The notes beneath the pieces were generated by a model, which was not told where the DNA came from, made no database searches, and saw only the letters and a program-made list of their open reading frames with translations. This document shows positions 22,067-34,919 of a DNA stretch of 64,000 bases, in pieces. Position numbers and translations under genes: made by a program. The DNA comes from Spizellomyces sp. 'palustris' (taxonomy: Eukaryota > Chytridiomycota > Chytridiomycetes > Spizellomycetales > Spizellomycetaceae). Every line of letters begins with the position of its first letter. The stretch's first letter is position 1. Location of the stretch: the NCBI GenBank assembly GCA_006535965.1, contig QEAR01000041.1:1-64000 (forward strand), written 5' to 3'.

Positions 22067-24873
22067 TCATTTCTTTCCCTTCTTCTTTTTCTTGTTGGAC
22101 GTTGCTTGCTGCGCTGGTGGTGCAGGTTTCTGTGTCGCCGCGGTAAGTTGCGGACTGTCTGGGGGCGTTTCCTTTTTCGCTCCAACACTACAATATTCAT
22201 TAGTTAGTCATGATGATCACAAGGACCATTTAACGACTACACCGCACCTCTTTCTGCCCTCAATGTTAGCGCTCCCAGTTCCGCCTTAAGATAAACGTAC
22301 ATGTCATCCATCAGAATTCAACCAGGGTTGCTTGGCATTAAATTAAAACAAACTTACCTAGTCCTCCACCAGCTACGGCGGCTCCTTGAGGGCCTTTGCC
22401 GATATCCCGCTTTCCTTTACCCTTCTTTGCATAGGTAGTACGATCTCTCTTAGGTAACCACCTCTCTGAATTCGACGGATTCATAATTAAGAAACGTCGG
22501 GGATGCCACCAGCATGCTCGACTACATACCTGGATCTGGTGCAACATTCGGATCAATGTTTTTAGGAAGCTTTGGCTTTCGCCTTCGTTTCTTGGGCTTC
22601 GATGACCCTTCAGTACCGGTTTCACGCATGCGCTTGGTGTTGCCCGTCGTACCGAAAGCCGACTCGATGGCGTCAACATCAATGAAGCTCTTCGGCACTT
22701 GGGCGTCTGATGGAAGGTATTGCTGATACTGCTCGGCCAGTGAGGGATCGAACTCGGAATATGCTATTATGAGTCCAGCGACCGACTCCGCGTCGGTAGG
22801 ATCAGCTTTAACAAGACGTTCATAGTCTTGAGCAGCATCCTGTGGTCGCTGACATTTGAGCTTATAGGAGGCTAACTGTTTGAGGATGGGCCGCTCGTTC
22901 TATACGTGCCATAAATGAGCACAAGGTGGGGGCTCAAAGTTCAATCAAGGACTTACATTTGACCCCTTCCAGAACCGTGTTGCATCTTCCAGCAGAGAGA
23001 CAGCTGTGTCCACTTCGTTTACTTGTCCGTACAACCAAACCAGCAAGGAAACCACCGCTGGCTGATACGGCTTATCGTCACTGACACTGTCAACAAAAGT
23101 CTTCATTAGGTTGAGCGCTCCACGAAGGTTTGACTGCCCAATCAGCAACTGAGCCAGGGCAAGATGGATGGAAAGAGAGTGTGGAAGTTTTTGCACGTAT
23201 TGCTGATTTATTCGCACACTTACGTTAGACAGTTTAGCCTTATATTACAAAAATATAGAGACCCACCTGCAGCTCTTCCAAAGCTTTGGATGGCAGCTTC
23301 TTTTCCTGCAGAGATATACCCGCTAAAATCAAATACGGGGTATCGTCACCAGGGTATTGATCACAAAGAGCTTTCGCTTTTTGTCGCGCATCACCAAACT
23401 AGCAAGTTACATCTATGAGATTCGTAGGGAAGAGCGGAACGCTATTGCAAGAACATTACCTTGCTCATGGAGAGAGACAACAGGGCGCCGTTGACAGCAA
23501 TAATCCTCCTTTGCACACTAGTGAGTTTGTGCTCCAACCCGCTGGGTGTTGCCAAGCGATACAACTTTGCGGCATCCAGTAGATCCCGATTCTTTTTAAC
23601 CGCCATTAAGTTGTTGGATGCAACAGCCGAGATAGCAGTGTCTGTGCCCCTACGAATAGTCAATGCACGTCAACGACGTACTTGCATGTGAATATGATGA
23701 ATACTAAGCCTACCTCAATTTCAGAACCGTTTCGTAAAGCTCAATGGCCTTTGCGGAGTTTCCTTGTAGTTGGTGCACATACGCGAGTTGCGCGGTGATC
23801 ACTGCCAGTTCCTGCTGAATCTCCTCTTCTGAGTACTGTTCCGCTGCCAAAGACTCCCTACAATGTCCTGCATTCAAGGTTAGGATCACTATCTTTTGCA
23901 GTACGCAATATCAAGGTTGTGCCGTACGTTTCGCTTTCTCCAATAAACTGGCAGCTTGATCGAGTTCCCCTTTTGCGAGATGCATACAAGCCACATTATA
24001 TGCAACTTCGTAGGAATCAGATGATATATCTATCTCCATCTTTTCGCAGCGTGTTAATTCTTCATCACCTAGCCATTACTGTCATACAGCGCGTACCTCG
24101 TCGGCAAGTTTTTCGCCATTCGCCACGGCGGCTGCTTTGACAGCCAGAATATTCGCTCGCAACTCTCCTTGCTCATACTGAGAAATGTGTTAGTCTTGCC
24201 CAAAAATCTGTCCGCATTGGCAACTCAATCTACCTCTTCTGCGCTAGGACTCAATTCCTTATATATCTGATCGCAATTATCGTACTTCTCGAATCGGTAT
24301 AGCTTCAAAGAGATGAAACATTCAGAATCGATTTGACTTCATCTTCCAAGCATCTGCGGGGATCGATATCTTACGACTTGCGCCTCCAGGTGTCTTAAAC
24401 TTCTCTCGACATCAGAACCAAAGCTTTTGGTTGTATCTTCCCGTTCCTTACGGACGAGATCCAAGCAATCTTGCAGTCGGTTAGCCCGATAGAGGCAGTA
24501 TGCTCGTTCAAACACAAGTTCCTCTCGCAAAAATGTCGGGACTGTCGGTGAGTCGATTAGTTTAAGAGCATTGGTATACTGCTCCAGCCGAATCAGAGCG
24601 ACGATCTGTGGGCATCTTTATTAGACGAGATGCATCTGCGTAGCTCGCAAACTGAGGAGCCCAACCGACATACCTTGGTATGAATGGCATCTGGGTCACT
24701 AGGCTCCGATCGAAGAACTGCATGTACAAGTGGTTAAACACACGGTTTCCTCACAGCTTTAGTCCGTCGTTTCCGCTCATACTTTTGTCAGAAGTCTCGA
24801 CAATTTTATCGTAGTTACTGTCGAGACACAACGAATTGAGCTCCACAAAGAGTGCTTGAGTCGTCTCCGCCAT
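22067..24873 (-). CDS. SRP72: Signal recognition particle subunit SRP72
   Basis: The start MAETTQALFVELNSLC is at 24873. The gene runs through about a dozen short exons of TPR-like helical repeats, for example ELVFERAYCLYRANRLQDCL (24530-24470), the exon around 23990 containing SYEVAYNVACMHLAKGELDQ, and SIHLALAQLLIGQSNLRGAL (about 23170-23110). The diagnostic C-terminal element is SERWLPKRDRTTYAKKGKGK followed by IGKGPQGA (about 22470-22370), the SRP72 RNA-binding domain. The protein ends in a lysine run (KKKKKGKK). SRP72 forms a dimer with SRP68 on SRP RNA and supports co-translational targeting to the ER. Internal exon limits were not all fixed. Confidence 0.9.
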
Positions 24874-25059
24874 GGCCTCACAATGGCTCCTGAGAACTAC
24901 TTTTGGATATCACAGGTCCATAAAATCCTAGCGTTGCGTTGAGCTGTCCTCTGTGCTGTCGCAGTGCTGTCGACCCTGTGCACGTGAGCTACCCTGCATG
25001 GAGCGATCAAGTGAGGCTTATTACGAGATCCGTGGAGGAAGCTGCCTGATCTCCTCACC

Positions 25060-25452
25060 ATGATCCGAACATTTCGCCATAGCGCCAGAACAGTTGGGCG
25101 TTATACTTGCTCTAGACTAGAATCCGGAGCGTACATGACACGATCAATGCAATCTGCGCTACAGTCAGTAGAATATACGCAAACACTAAGTGCCTATCCG
25201 GCCGGGTCGCAAAGACTGGACGACCAGCATTCGAAGACGTTCGCGAACGCAATTCAATGTGCCCTTACTGGGACAGTTGGGGTTAGTCGTCCTGTGTCTG
25301 AAGCCGCTGTCCATGAGCGGGACATGTGCTCATGGAGATACCTTTAGACCACGCGAATTCCTGCCAAGCTGGCAGCAACCTTCGTTGTTCAGGCGTCGCT
25401 GCAGACAGCATTGTTTTCATCCTCGCTTATAGACGGTAAGGTCTATCAATAG
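25060..25452 (+). CDS. Small hypothetical protein, possible mitochondrial presequence
   Basis: A two-exon model, 25060-25281 and 25348-25452, joined in phase 0 (GGG|GTTAGT...CTTTAG|ACC), gives 108 residues. The first 30 residues (MIRTFRHSARTVGRYTC...) are rich in Arg, Ser and Thr with a single acidic residue, as in mitochondrial targeting peptides. The second exon reads IPAKLAATFVVQASLQTALF and ends SSLIDGKVYQ. I do not recognise a family. It lies 187 bp from the divergent SRP72 start. The model could be wrong; a read-through of exon 1 would end at 25347. Confidence 0.4.
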
Positions 25453-25666
25453 TATTCACATGCAGTGCAGGTGGACAGAGATGTAGCCTTACATGATCTA
25501 TTCAACGTCTTATACCTCTCACTGATGCTTTTCGTTATTTTTCAAAGATGTCTAGCATGCCATGGTAGCTGGGAAGGCTCCGGACAGCCGAGAGATGAAT
25601 TGCTCTATATTTATACACCTCACCGTTTCCGACATGTTGAATTTATGTTTATTTCAAGATTACAAT

Positions 25667-26883
25667 TCAGGGTTGTTCGACATTGTCTTCCAGGTCGGGC
25701 TCATCATCTTCCCACAAAAGGGGATCATTATCATCATCTGGACTAAGGGGCGGATTCCCTACTTGGGTGTACCGCGCCCCTCCAAATGCGCTTCGAACTT
25801 TGCTGAACAGACCTCCTCTTGATGATGCTGTCCCTCCTGTCGAGGGACTAAGGCGAGTCAGACCAGCGAAGCAGGCGCAGAGTTTGCAACACTACTCACA
25901 GCTCATTGGCGTTCGTTGGGAGCGCGACACCACCTGGAGCCTCATGATAGTTACTTCTCGCCGTCAATGCAGAGAAAATGCGTGCGCTTTGCAGTGCAGC
26001 GATGAACCTTGATGGCAACAAAAGAAAATCGAGCAGGTGGTATGCATCTGAGCTTTGATGAGTTTGGTATCCTTTCCATGCATATCATCCTTCGAACTCA
26101 CATAGCATTCCTCCCAAAATTCCTGATAGATGGCCAATGAATGAAGCCCATGGGGAAATGATGGCCCCTATGCCAAAGATGATCCAAGGGTACGCCACTC
26201 CTGCAATTTCCCTTCCAAATATCCTAAGGGCGAGGTGAAAGTGAGGAGTAGGTTGACCCACGCCCTTCAGGGAGCTTCATCGCACCTCCGGGGAGTAAAG
26301 ATACCTCTCTCCAATACAGCCTCAACCGTCAAAGCGGAAAATATGAGCCCCGAAAGACCGGCGGAGCACGCCGTTCCCCAGCCCGTCAATGTAATCAGCC
26401 CCAGGATTGAGCCAAGTAATACGTAGAGGAAACTATTGATGAAACTCCATAGGAATATGACGTGAAGGAATTGAAAAGTTCCAATGTCACGTTCGATAGG
26501 TGCAGCAAAGGAAGGGAATGCAAGGATGTTGAAGATCAGGTGAAAAATCCCAACATGCAGGAACTGATTCGCAAACAATCGGTGGACTAGGCGACCAAGA
26601 AACACCGCCACCTTCAGTTGAGCTCGTAAAGCCTGGATACTTGTGCAAACTTACAATTCGCAACTGGGGCCTTTAAATAAGCCCATGCCGCTAGACAACC
26701 TTGACTTGTCCACGCCAAATCCTTTGTGAATATGTTTAGGAAATGGAGCAACACGCAAGAACCGACTACAATGGCTGTTCCAAGGGGCAGGTCCGTGTAC
26801 GCGGACGTGAGGAACTGTCCAACTCTTACAACGCCCTCCCGTAGAGCGTGCCGTCGGGATGTGGAGGGTGCCTGATCGGACAT
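25667..26883 (-). CDS. Rhomboid intramembrane serine protease
   Basis: Five exons, 26883-26655, 26586-26286, 26223-26102, 26047-25900 and 25847-25667, give 326 residues with consistent phases. After a short cytosolic start (MSDQAPSTSRR) come several membrane helices. The rhomboid signatures are present: HVGIFHLIFN in the second core helix, AGLSGLIF (GxSG, catalytic serine) and SFIGHLSGILGGML (catalytic histidine). The tail is disordered and acidic (PDDDNDPLLWEDDEPDLEDN). Such proteases cleave membrane helices in the Golgi, ER or mitochondrion. The lack of a presequence and the single-domain size point to an Rbd2/RHBDD-type secretory-pathway enzyme rather than mitochondrial Pcp1. It shares a 236-bp divergent promoter region with the proteasome gene. 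Confidence 0.88.
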
Positions 26884-27119
26884 CTTTGAAGGCGGCAGAT
26901 AAAGGTACCAGCACCTGCCAGCCTGCTGCGAACTAGTTGGAGCTTCGAGCCAGGCTTCGAGCTCACTGTGGAGTGGCACCGCGCATAATGCACGTGACAC
27001 TAAGGGAAGAGAGCAAAGCCCAAGATGACGCGTCGCCAACACCAAAGGGCAGCAAATCCATCTGACAATCATCCTCGAACGAGAACGATAACTTTTCGTT
27101 CATACCAGTGTAAAGCAAC

Positions 27120-28237
27120 ATGGACTACTTTCCGGGAAACTGGGGAAACCCGCGCAGTGGCGGGGAGACTTACGGACCTGTCTCCCACAAGGCAATGCCT
27201 GCTAGCTACTCTACTCCCACCACTCGCACACAGTAGGTGGTCAACGCAAGTTAAACCATCGGAAAGCTTCAAACTAAACGTGCAAATTTCATTTCTCCTT
27301 TACACTAGGCAGCCCATTGTCACGGGTACCTCTGTGATTGGTATCAAATACAAGGATGGAGTAATGTTGGCTGCAGACACTCTCGGTAGGCGAATGGCTT
27401 TGGTGGACTTTTACTCGCTCTGATAACGCTAACAATGGACTCTAATTATAACAGCGTCATATGGTTCACTTGCCCGGTTCAGGGATGTGGAGCGGCTAAT
27501 AAAGGCTGGTGACGCGACAGTGGTTGGCGCATCCGGTGATATTTCCGATTTTCAACACATCTCCCACATGCTAGAGAAAATTCTGTAAGGAGATCTTGTG
27601 ATGAAGCGATGCGCACGGCAGATACTCATTGATGGCAATTTCTTTCAATAGCATTAAAGAATATAATACTGAGGATGGACACAAACTTTACGCGCGCCAC
27701 ATTCACGAATACCTTTCCCGTGTGATGTATAACCGGAGAAGCAATTTCAACCCTCTCTGGAACTCGCTAATCGTAGCTGGGGTTCGGGATCGCGACGGTG
27801 GCAAGTGAGTTTCCTTTCGAGAGTTTTTGATGAAAGGTCAGCCAGCTCATGAGCTCGGGCAAAAGATTCCTAGGTTTTGTAGACCTTCAAGGGACCACCT
27901 ATGAAGCATCCACAGTTGCGACGGGCTATGGTAGCTACATTGCTCAGCCGCTCCTGCGAAAGGCTGTAGAAGGCCGTGAAGACACGCTGACAGAAGAAGA
28001 GGCTATCAAAATACTAGACGATTGCATGCGTGTATTGTATTACCGCGATGCGCGCTCCTTGAACAAGGTTTGCCATGTAGCAGATAATTTTCTATCGCAA
28101 CACATTTACCTGTGTGTCCCATGTAGATACAACGTGCGACAGTAAATGCATCTGGCGTAACAATTACCGAGCCGTACGAGTTGGAATCAGAATGGGCATT
28201 TGCGGAGGGCATCCGTGGTTATGGCGCAACAGAATGA
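27120..28237 (+). CDS. PRE4: 20S proteasome subunit beta7 (PSMB4/Pre4)
   Basis: Six exons, 27120-27232, 27309-27385, 27455-27584, 27652-27804, 27866-28067 and 28127-28237, give 261 residues, close to PSMB4. The sequence shows a propeptide (MDYFPGNWGNPRSGG...), then QPIVTGTSVIGIKYKDGVML where the mature subunit begins, DADTLASYGSLAR-type continuation, GDISDFQHISHMLEKIL, RNFNPLWNSLIVAGV-like core and DLQGTTYEASTVATGYG. Beta7 is catalytically inactive; the residue after the propeptide Gly-Thr is not used for proteolysis. Its C-terminal extension (VTITEPYELESEWAFAEGI) wraps the opposite ring and stabilises the 20S dimer. Regulation through Rpn4-like sites was not looked for exhaustively. Confidence 0.95.
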
Positions 28238-28560
28238 GTTAGCGATATTTGTTATCTAAAATTCTAAAACTGTGTGTTTTTGGCATGAACGCTTTGGGGG
28301 CGATTTGAGCGTTTGATTCCAAAACACGTGGCGAACGTTGCCCATCAAAATTTACTTTTTGACTTTCATTTTTATTCGTGGGCATTATTGTGTTGCACAA
28401 ACGGCGAACTGTCGAACGGCCGTCGGACGGCTGTCCTCCCCTTGAGATGGTTTTTTTTAAAGGGAGGGCCTTTCGTTCCTCGCTCGTTTGTCGACGACCA
28501 GATTTAGGTATTTTGCTATTCAAGGCTTTCAACGCTCCAGCGGGATAAAAGAAGAAAATC
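28238..28560. other. Intergenic region before the 28.6-kb hypothetical gene
   Basis: No gene recognised. It holds a G/C-rich imperfect palindrome near 28410-28432 (acggccgtcggacggctgtc) and a T-run at 28450-28457. Confidence 0.45.
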
Positions 28561-29236
28561 ATGTTCATCTTTGAAGCTTGGTCACGGCACCGCGAACTCA
28601 AACGCCTATCTAAATACGCAAACCGACGACAAACAGCGTCCAGTCCCAAGAATTCCACCGTAGGAACCATCACGCTTCCCAGAATTCCCAAAGCCAGTTA
28701 CGACTGGGACTCACCCGATACCAAAGCCCGCCATGCGGCAGAATACCATTTCGAGGTTGAACAAACGATACGAGAACAGCGACAGCGCGCGAAAACCGTG
28801 CAGGAAAACTACAAGAGACCGAAAGAAGGCGTCCTGGTGGTTCTTGCGACCGACGAAGGTCAGCAAGGTACGACTGGTAGAATGTGCGCTGAGCCAGAAC
28901 AATATGCCACCACAGGGCGACGTCCAGTGAATCAGTACCCCGCACGATATGCTTCCATGGATTCAAAGAGGCCGAACCCGCAGCAGGTCGCACGGTCGAA
29001 AACCGTATCGGAAACCAAGAGAAAGTCATCTTGGTGGGGCAAGCGAAAAATGGTGGATCCCCGTACTGTGAGATCTAGCGAGGAATACAACAGTCTTGAG
29101 CATGTTCCAACTACTAGGTGTGTTTTCGGTCAAACCATCCTATCGCTACCACCTATCTTTTAACCATTATTTTGCTCTCAAGAATCACTGTCTAGATAGA
29201 AAACGACAGCATGCCTCTACCCACTCTTGTTCATGA
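28561..29236 (+). CDS. Hypothetical basic protein
   Basis: A two-exon model, 28561-29117 and 29200-29236, gives 197 residues. The protein is basic and hydrophilic, rich in Arg, Lys, Gln and Ser, with a predicted helix (EYHFEVEQTIREQRQRAKTV) and Lys/Arg clusters (SETKRKSSWWGKRKM). There is no signal peptide or membrane segment. No known family is recognised. The second exon is inferred from a donor AG|GTGTGT and acceptor GATAG and adds only RKRQHASTHSCS; without it the frame runs on to 29163. Its 3' end faces the coiled-coil gene 63 bp away. Confidence 0.55.
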
Positions 29237-29299
29237 CTCTTTCGGCGGCTGGACCCGCCACCTGCGCCTCATACTTGTTACATGTACCATACAGATAGA

Positions 29300-32200
29300 T
29301 TAGATTCCTATGAATAATATAGATTGACTTGTTCGTAGTGACGGCGCACGATTTCCAACATCATTCCCGTCATGAGCTTCCTCCTCATCCATGGTGCTAT
29401 CGTCATTGTTAGATTCGCCTCGTGCTGGTTTTTCTAGTGCCTCCTCCAATAGCTCTGCGGATCTCTTAACTGCTGGAAACTGTTGCAAGGCCATAGGGGA
29501 CTGCTCTAGGTATGTCAAGGCATCTTCGACTCTAATTCGCCAGTCAGTGTGCTAGGACGGATCGCAAAGAATGACATTTAGGATCCTATCAACCATAAGA
29601 ACATTTGAGGTAAAACAAACCTCGGCATTATATTGCTGCTCCAACTGCGTGAGATTGGCCTTGTAATCCGTATTCCCAGATGCCTTCATGATCTCCTGCC
29701 ACTTTTCTTGTTGAGCATTCAACTTTTGGTTTGTTGAGCTGAGGTCTTCAGCCCGCTTGTTGCATCGCTCGAGTAAGGATTTCAACTCATTGATTTCGGC
29801 TTCGTGCCGGGTACTGTCCATCTGATAGTCAATACGGTTAGAGTTCATTCCAATATTTGTTCAGAGCTGTAGCAGCCAGGAAACCATCATCACCTGAATG
29901 TCATGTGCTAATTTAGCATTAGTTCCCCTCAATTCCTCGACTAGTGAGTGCAAGCCGGCATTTTCCTGGGCAAGCACATTAATTCTCTGCGTATCTAATT
30001 GACTGTTCGAGCTAGATGTGGCCTCGTCCAATAGTCTCTTGATATCGTTCACCTGCTTCCTCAAATGTGCTATTTGTTTGCGCTGCCCTGCATTCTCTTG
30101 AGCCAGAATTTCTTTCTCATTCACCCATCTTTGTTTCTCCTTTATGTAATCTTCTTTTGAATTGAGCTGCTCAGCCAGGCCACGCATATAGTGATTTCGC
30201 TCGCTTCGTAATCTATCCACATTGGACGTTGATTCCACTAACTGTTCGCGAAGGGCCTCGATTTGATCGTTCAAAGTGGCGCAAACAAACTCTGTCTCCT
30301 GCCGATCCTTTGCTAGTGAATCTTGAGCAGCTTCTAACTGTGCATGAAGAGCGTTGCCTGCTTCGACTTGCTGACGTATTCGTACCAATTCCTCATTCAA
30401 TTCTGACTTTTCCCGCACTAAAGAGGCTTCTACCGCTCGTCTTCCCTGCTCTGAACTTTCATACAGCGAATGAAAACTTGCGAGTTCGGTTTCAAGTTGT
30501 AACTTCCGATCTTGGGCCGCTCTTACTTCAGCCTGCAGTGCAGAGTTTTCTTCAGATAATCGAGCCATGCAATCCTTGTTCGCTTGCGAGAGCCGTTCGT
30601 GCTCGGTCTGCCACTTCAACAGGCCTGTTTCCAAGTCAGAAATTTGTAGCTTGGCGGTTTCCAAATCAGATTTGAGGGTTGCGTTGTCAGCAAAAAGATG
30701 CTCATGTTCTTTCCCCGACTTTAGCTTGAATTTGTAGTCGGCGATGCTGGATTCTAGCTTTGCTATCCGCTTCTTCGCCGTCTCCTTTTCGGCCTTCAAC
30801 TCTGCATTCTCTAGCGCTAAGCGAGATTCTGATTCTTCACGCTCGTGTTCCAGTGTCAAACGTTCCTCTTTCAGTCTCGCGACCTCTTCTCCAAGCCCGG
30901 CAATCTGCTTTCGTGCATTGTCCATATCAGATGTTGACCGTTCTGCGTTGAGCTTTACAACTTCCTCTTCAAGATCGGCAATCTGCTGTTGTGCATTATC
31001 TACGACGGAGTTTAATGATTTTTTGCCTTCTTCGGTCTGAAGAGTTTCATTCTCAGCCTTCAATGTGCGGATTTCCTCCGCGAGCATCTTCTCTTTATCC
31101 TAAAAGATCTTTAGTGCTTGTCTTCAAAATGATTGATTGTAGATAGCGGAACTCACCAGCAATCGACGAATGACTGTTTCTGCACAATCAAGTTCAAGGG
31201 CATGAAACTTTTCCATCGAAGCCTATTCCCATGGTCCATGAGTATGGTGCGACGCGGCCAGTGTTCTATATGACCTGGGCGTTGTACCTGCTTCTTCTCC
31301 ATCTTTGTCCTGTACCATGTGAGAATTTGATCCCGCTGATCGGCATTGAACTCCGCCTGTTCCAACTCTTCTTCTAATCTCGCAATCTCGTCCAAAAGCT
31401 GCACAGGAAAGATTTCGCTAAATCTACATGAAAGCGCATTACTTAGATACAAAGCACGTGCGGACCTCTCTGGTACTAGGGATTCCATCCAGGCTCAAGG
31501 AGGGAATATTATTCTCATCTGAAGCATTGACCTCCGCATAAGGAATCTGATCTATTCTGCAATTTGGTAGTTTGCTCACAATCCGCCGAAGACGATCTAT
31601 CTAAGAACAAAATACCATTGAGTGCCTGAGTTGGGAAAGCTCGACTGACTACTTGTGATACATTACCTCCAGCGTACTCTGAATGCCCTCTTGTTCTGCC
31701 TGTCGTTTAAAGTCCTTCAATTGGCGCTCGTAATTGTGGATCTGGGCAAGGAGAGCCTGTTCACGGTCAAACCTGTGCCATATGAATCAGTGACAGATAA
31801 TACATTGTCTTACTTTGCCCAGAGCTTACCAGCTTAGCGTCTGGCTTTGTTGAGGAGACTTCCCATGGAAATTACAGGGTGTGTCTGCCAGTACGCTGTT
31901 ATTTTCAACCTGCTCCAACCTTTCCTCCATCCAGATTTCGTCCGTTCGCACAACATTGGCGACAACGGATGAAGGATACCCTTCTTCTGCAAGAGCGTCG
32001 TGAAAATGGGAACATGTCGTCAGACCACCCATGTGAAAGCGATCGTCGTCTAGCGTTCGCGTCGGTGATTGGGCCCTGCCTTCGGACGTTCTCTGCAGGT
32101 GCGCTGTCACTGGTGACTGGGGTTCCGATAGCGATTCTGGGGCAAGGACGAACTTGGTATCTATATCCGAGTAAATATTCATGAGTGTCGTTAGATGGTA

Positions 32201-32534
32201 CTGTCTCCAAAATATGCTGCTAACCTGGTGTTGCCCGACCGTTGAAGAGCTGTCGAGGAGGAGTGATCTCCAATGCCTTCAATCGCTCCAAGTCTACGAC
32301 GTTTTCCACAGTCTCCTCCTCCCCCTCCGTTATATTTGATATCCCAGGTCCCCGATCCTGAGATTCTCTAAAAGGGCTATCGTCCCCTTTCCAGACCGGC
32401 ATGGTCACAGTATATGGAGGTAGATCGTCGAGTTCTTCTGCATGGCATGGGGACCTTTCCAGCGCCGGCGTTGCGAATGAGCCGTTGCTTCTTGCATTTG
32501 CGCGCGGGCTTAAGGTCCCGGTTCGCTCGGACAT
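29300..32534 (-). CDS. Long coiled-coil protein, structural
   Basis: About ten exons. The start MSERTGTLSPRANARSNGS at 32534 begins a disordered region with proline-directed sites (SPR, SPTR, TPPRQ, RATPG). Exon 1 ends at 32225 and joins TKFVLAPES at 32160. The central exons are dominated by heptad-like coiled coil: ELLDEIARLEEELEQAEF, DKEKMLAEEIRTLKAENETL, and an uninterrupted 400-residue exon at 29896-31102. The C-terminal exons continue helical (DSTRHEAEINELKSLLERCN) and end in an acidic tail (NNDDSTMDEEEAHDG). The layout, disordered phosphosite-rich head plus long coiled coil plus short tail, suits a spindle-pole, septum or cytoskeletal scaffold, but no defining domain such as PACT, CM1 or GRIP was seen. 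Function unknown. Confidence 0.75.
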
Positions 32535-32850
32535 TCTTCTTCTACAAGTAGACGAGAAAGAATGCGTTGCTTACTGGCGATCCTCATTGGATGATTTACA
32601 AGCCATCTTCACAGCCGGTGAGACTAGCTACTTTCGTAACGCGTAGAGACATGTCCGAAATCGGGAGAGGGTTCGATACTCGCTGAGAACGCCTTCCTCT
32701 GATTTTTTCGGTGCTTAGGTTGATTGGCTCAATTTTTTTGAGGAACTGCTCCACTCTCGCTGAAACCCGACGGTGCCAACTAGGACATTCCAAGATCGGA
32801 GGTTGAACTCATCACAAACCGCCCTCCCCAGAACTACATTTGCCCTTATC
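32535..32850. promoter_or_regulatory. Divergent promoter, coiled-coil gene / lysyl-tRNA synthetase
   Basis: 316 bp between divergent start codons (32534 minus, 32851 plus). No TATA box is obvious and no extra gene was seen. Confidence 0.5.
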
Positions 32851-34809
32851 ATGACAGAAACCAAGCCTACAACCGGCGATGTTAACCTGCTGCTGGACGA
32901 CGTGACGGGGGAAATGGTCTCCAAGTCGTGAGTATACATAGTAATATATAGGCTGTCAGCACACGCCGACATGCAATCAGTTCTGCTTGGGGCCATATTC
33001 ATGATGATAACCTTTCTTTTTCTCTACCGTAGTGAGTTGAAGAGACGAAAGAAGCAGAGAGAGAAGGACGCGGCGAAGGCAGCAAAGGAGGCCGCTGCTC
33101 CCAAGCCCGCTGCCAAAAAGGAGAAAGAAGTGGAGGAAGAGGAGCTAGACCCCCGGAAGTACTTTGAGAATCGGTCCAAGCTTGTCCAAAAGTTGCGCGA
33201 ATCGAAGGAAGCGTATCCACACAAATTCGAGGTTTCCATCTCTCTTCCCCACTATATCGAGAAATACTCCAAGCTGGAGGACGGTGCTCGACTTGACAAG
33301 GAAATTGTGACAGTGGCCGGACGTCTTCACAACTGCCGTGCTTCCGGAAAGAATCTCATCTTCTACGATTTGCATGCCGAAGGAGAAAAGATCCAGATCT
33401 TGGCGTCATCCCAGGACTCTGAAAGAGACTTCCATGAAGTACACAAGAACTTGCAGCGGGGTGATATCGTCGGTGTCAAGGGGTTCCCGGGGAAGTCCAA
33501 AAAGGGGGAACTGTCAATTATCCCGAAGGACATCATACTCCTTACCCCGTGCTTGCGCATGTTGCCTAAGGCTCACTACGGTTTCAAGGATCAAGAGCTC
33601 CGATACCGGATGCGCTACCTCGATTTGATCATGAACAACAACGTGAGAAACAAGTTCACAACGAGGGCCAAAGTCATCAACTATCTTCGACGATTCCTCG
33701 ACAATCTGGGATTCCTTGAAGTTGAAACCCCTATGATGAACATGATTGCTGGTGGAGCAACTGCCAAGCCGTTTATCACTCACCACAACGACCTAAAGCT
33801 CGATTTGTTCATGCGGATCGCTCCTGAACTCTTCCTCAAACAATTGGTGGTGGGCGGTCTAGACCGAGTCTACGAAGTCGGAAAGCAGTTTCGTAACGAA
33901 GGAATTGATCTCACACACAACCCTGAATTCACAACTTGTGAATTCTATATGGCGTACGCTGATATGTACGATCTGATGGACATCACTGAAAGCTTGCTCT
34001 CTGGTATGGTGAAGACTCTGACGGGTGGCTACAAGGTCAAGTACCACCCTAATGGACCCGAAGGGGAAGAATGGGTCCTCGATTTTACTCCTCCTTTCCG
34101 TCGTGTCCAGATGATTCCCGAGTTGGAGCGATTGTTAAAGGTCAAGTTCCCCCCAGCTGAAACCCTAGGAAATGAAGAAGGACGTCAATTCCTGGACGAT
34201 CTCTGCAAAAAGAACAATGTGGACTGTTCCGCTCCACGAACCAGCGCCCGTTTGTTGGATAAACTGGTTGGAGATTTCATTGAAGTGCAATGTATCAGCC
34301 CGACGTTCATTACCGAGCACCCCCAAATGATGTCCCCGCTCGCGAAGGCGCATCGCTCCACTCCCGGTCTTTGCGAGCGTTTCGAGTGTTTCGTCGCCAC
34401 CAAAGAGATCTGCAATGCATACACCGAGTTGAACGATCCTTTCGATCAACGTGATCGATTCGAACAGCAAGCAGCAGACAAGGCTGCTGGTGATGATGAA
34501 GCTCAGCTGATCGATGAGACATTCTGTAACGCGTTGGAGTACGGCTTGCCGCCTACTGGTGGTTGGGGATTGGGTCTTGACCGTCTTACAATGTTCTTGA
34601 CTGATTCAAACAACATCAAGGAAGTTTTACTTTTCGTAAGTGACATTCGGTCAGTGGGCACCATTACCGGTTCTAAATATAACTCCTCTTCCCAATAGCC
34701 TGCCATGAAGCCTGAAACCCAAGAACAGGAAAAGCAGCGAGAGCATTTCATAGCAGAACAAATTAACCCACACGCGGTGAACACTGAGATCGGTGTTCGC
34801 TCTACTTAG
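32851..34809 (+). CDS. KRS1: Cytosolic lysyl-tRNA synthetase (class II)
   Basis: Three exons, 32851-32927, 33033-34635 and 34699-34809, give 596 residues. A lysine-rich N-terminal extension ([20 protein letters not shown]) is the eukaryotic tRNA-binding helix. The OB-fold anticodon domain follows ([20 protein letters not shown]). The class II catalytic core has motif 1 ([16 protein letters not shown]), motif 2 ([20 protein letters not shown]) and motif 3 ([17 protein letters not shown]). The lysine-specific [16 protein letters not shown] and [14 protein letters not shown] stretches are intact. It charges tRNA-Lys in the cytosol. No mitochondrial presequence is visible in this isoform. Confidence 0.97.
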
Positions 34810-34919
34810 AGTTTACAGTGGATAGAGGCAGCTATACTGTCGTTCATCTTGTTAATCAGACTAAATACAATCTGTATCAGGGTGATTTTCCACTATTACA
34901 TCCTTGATTCCCTATATTT

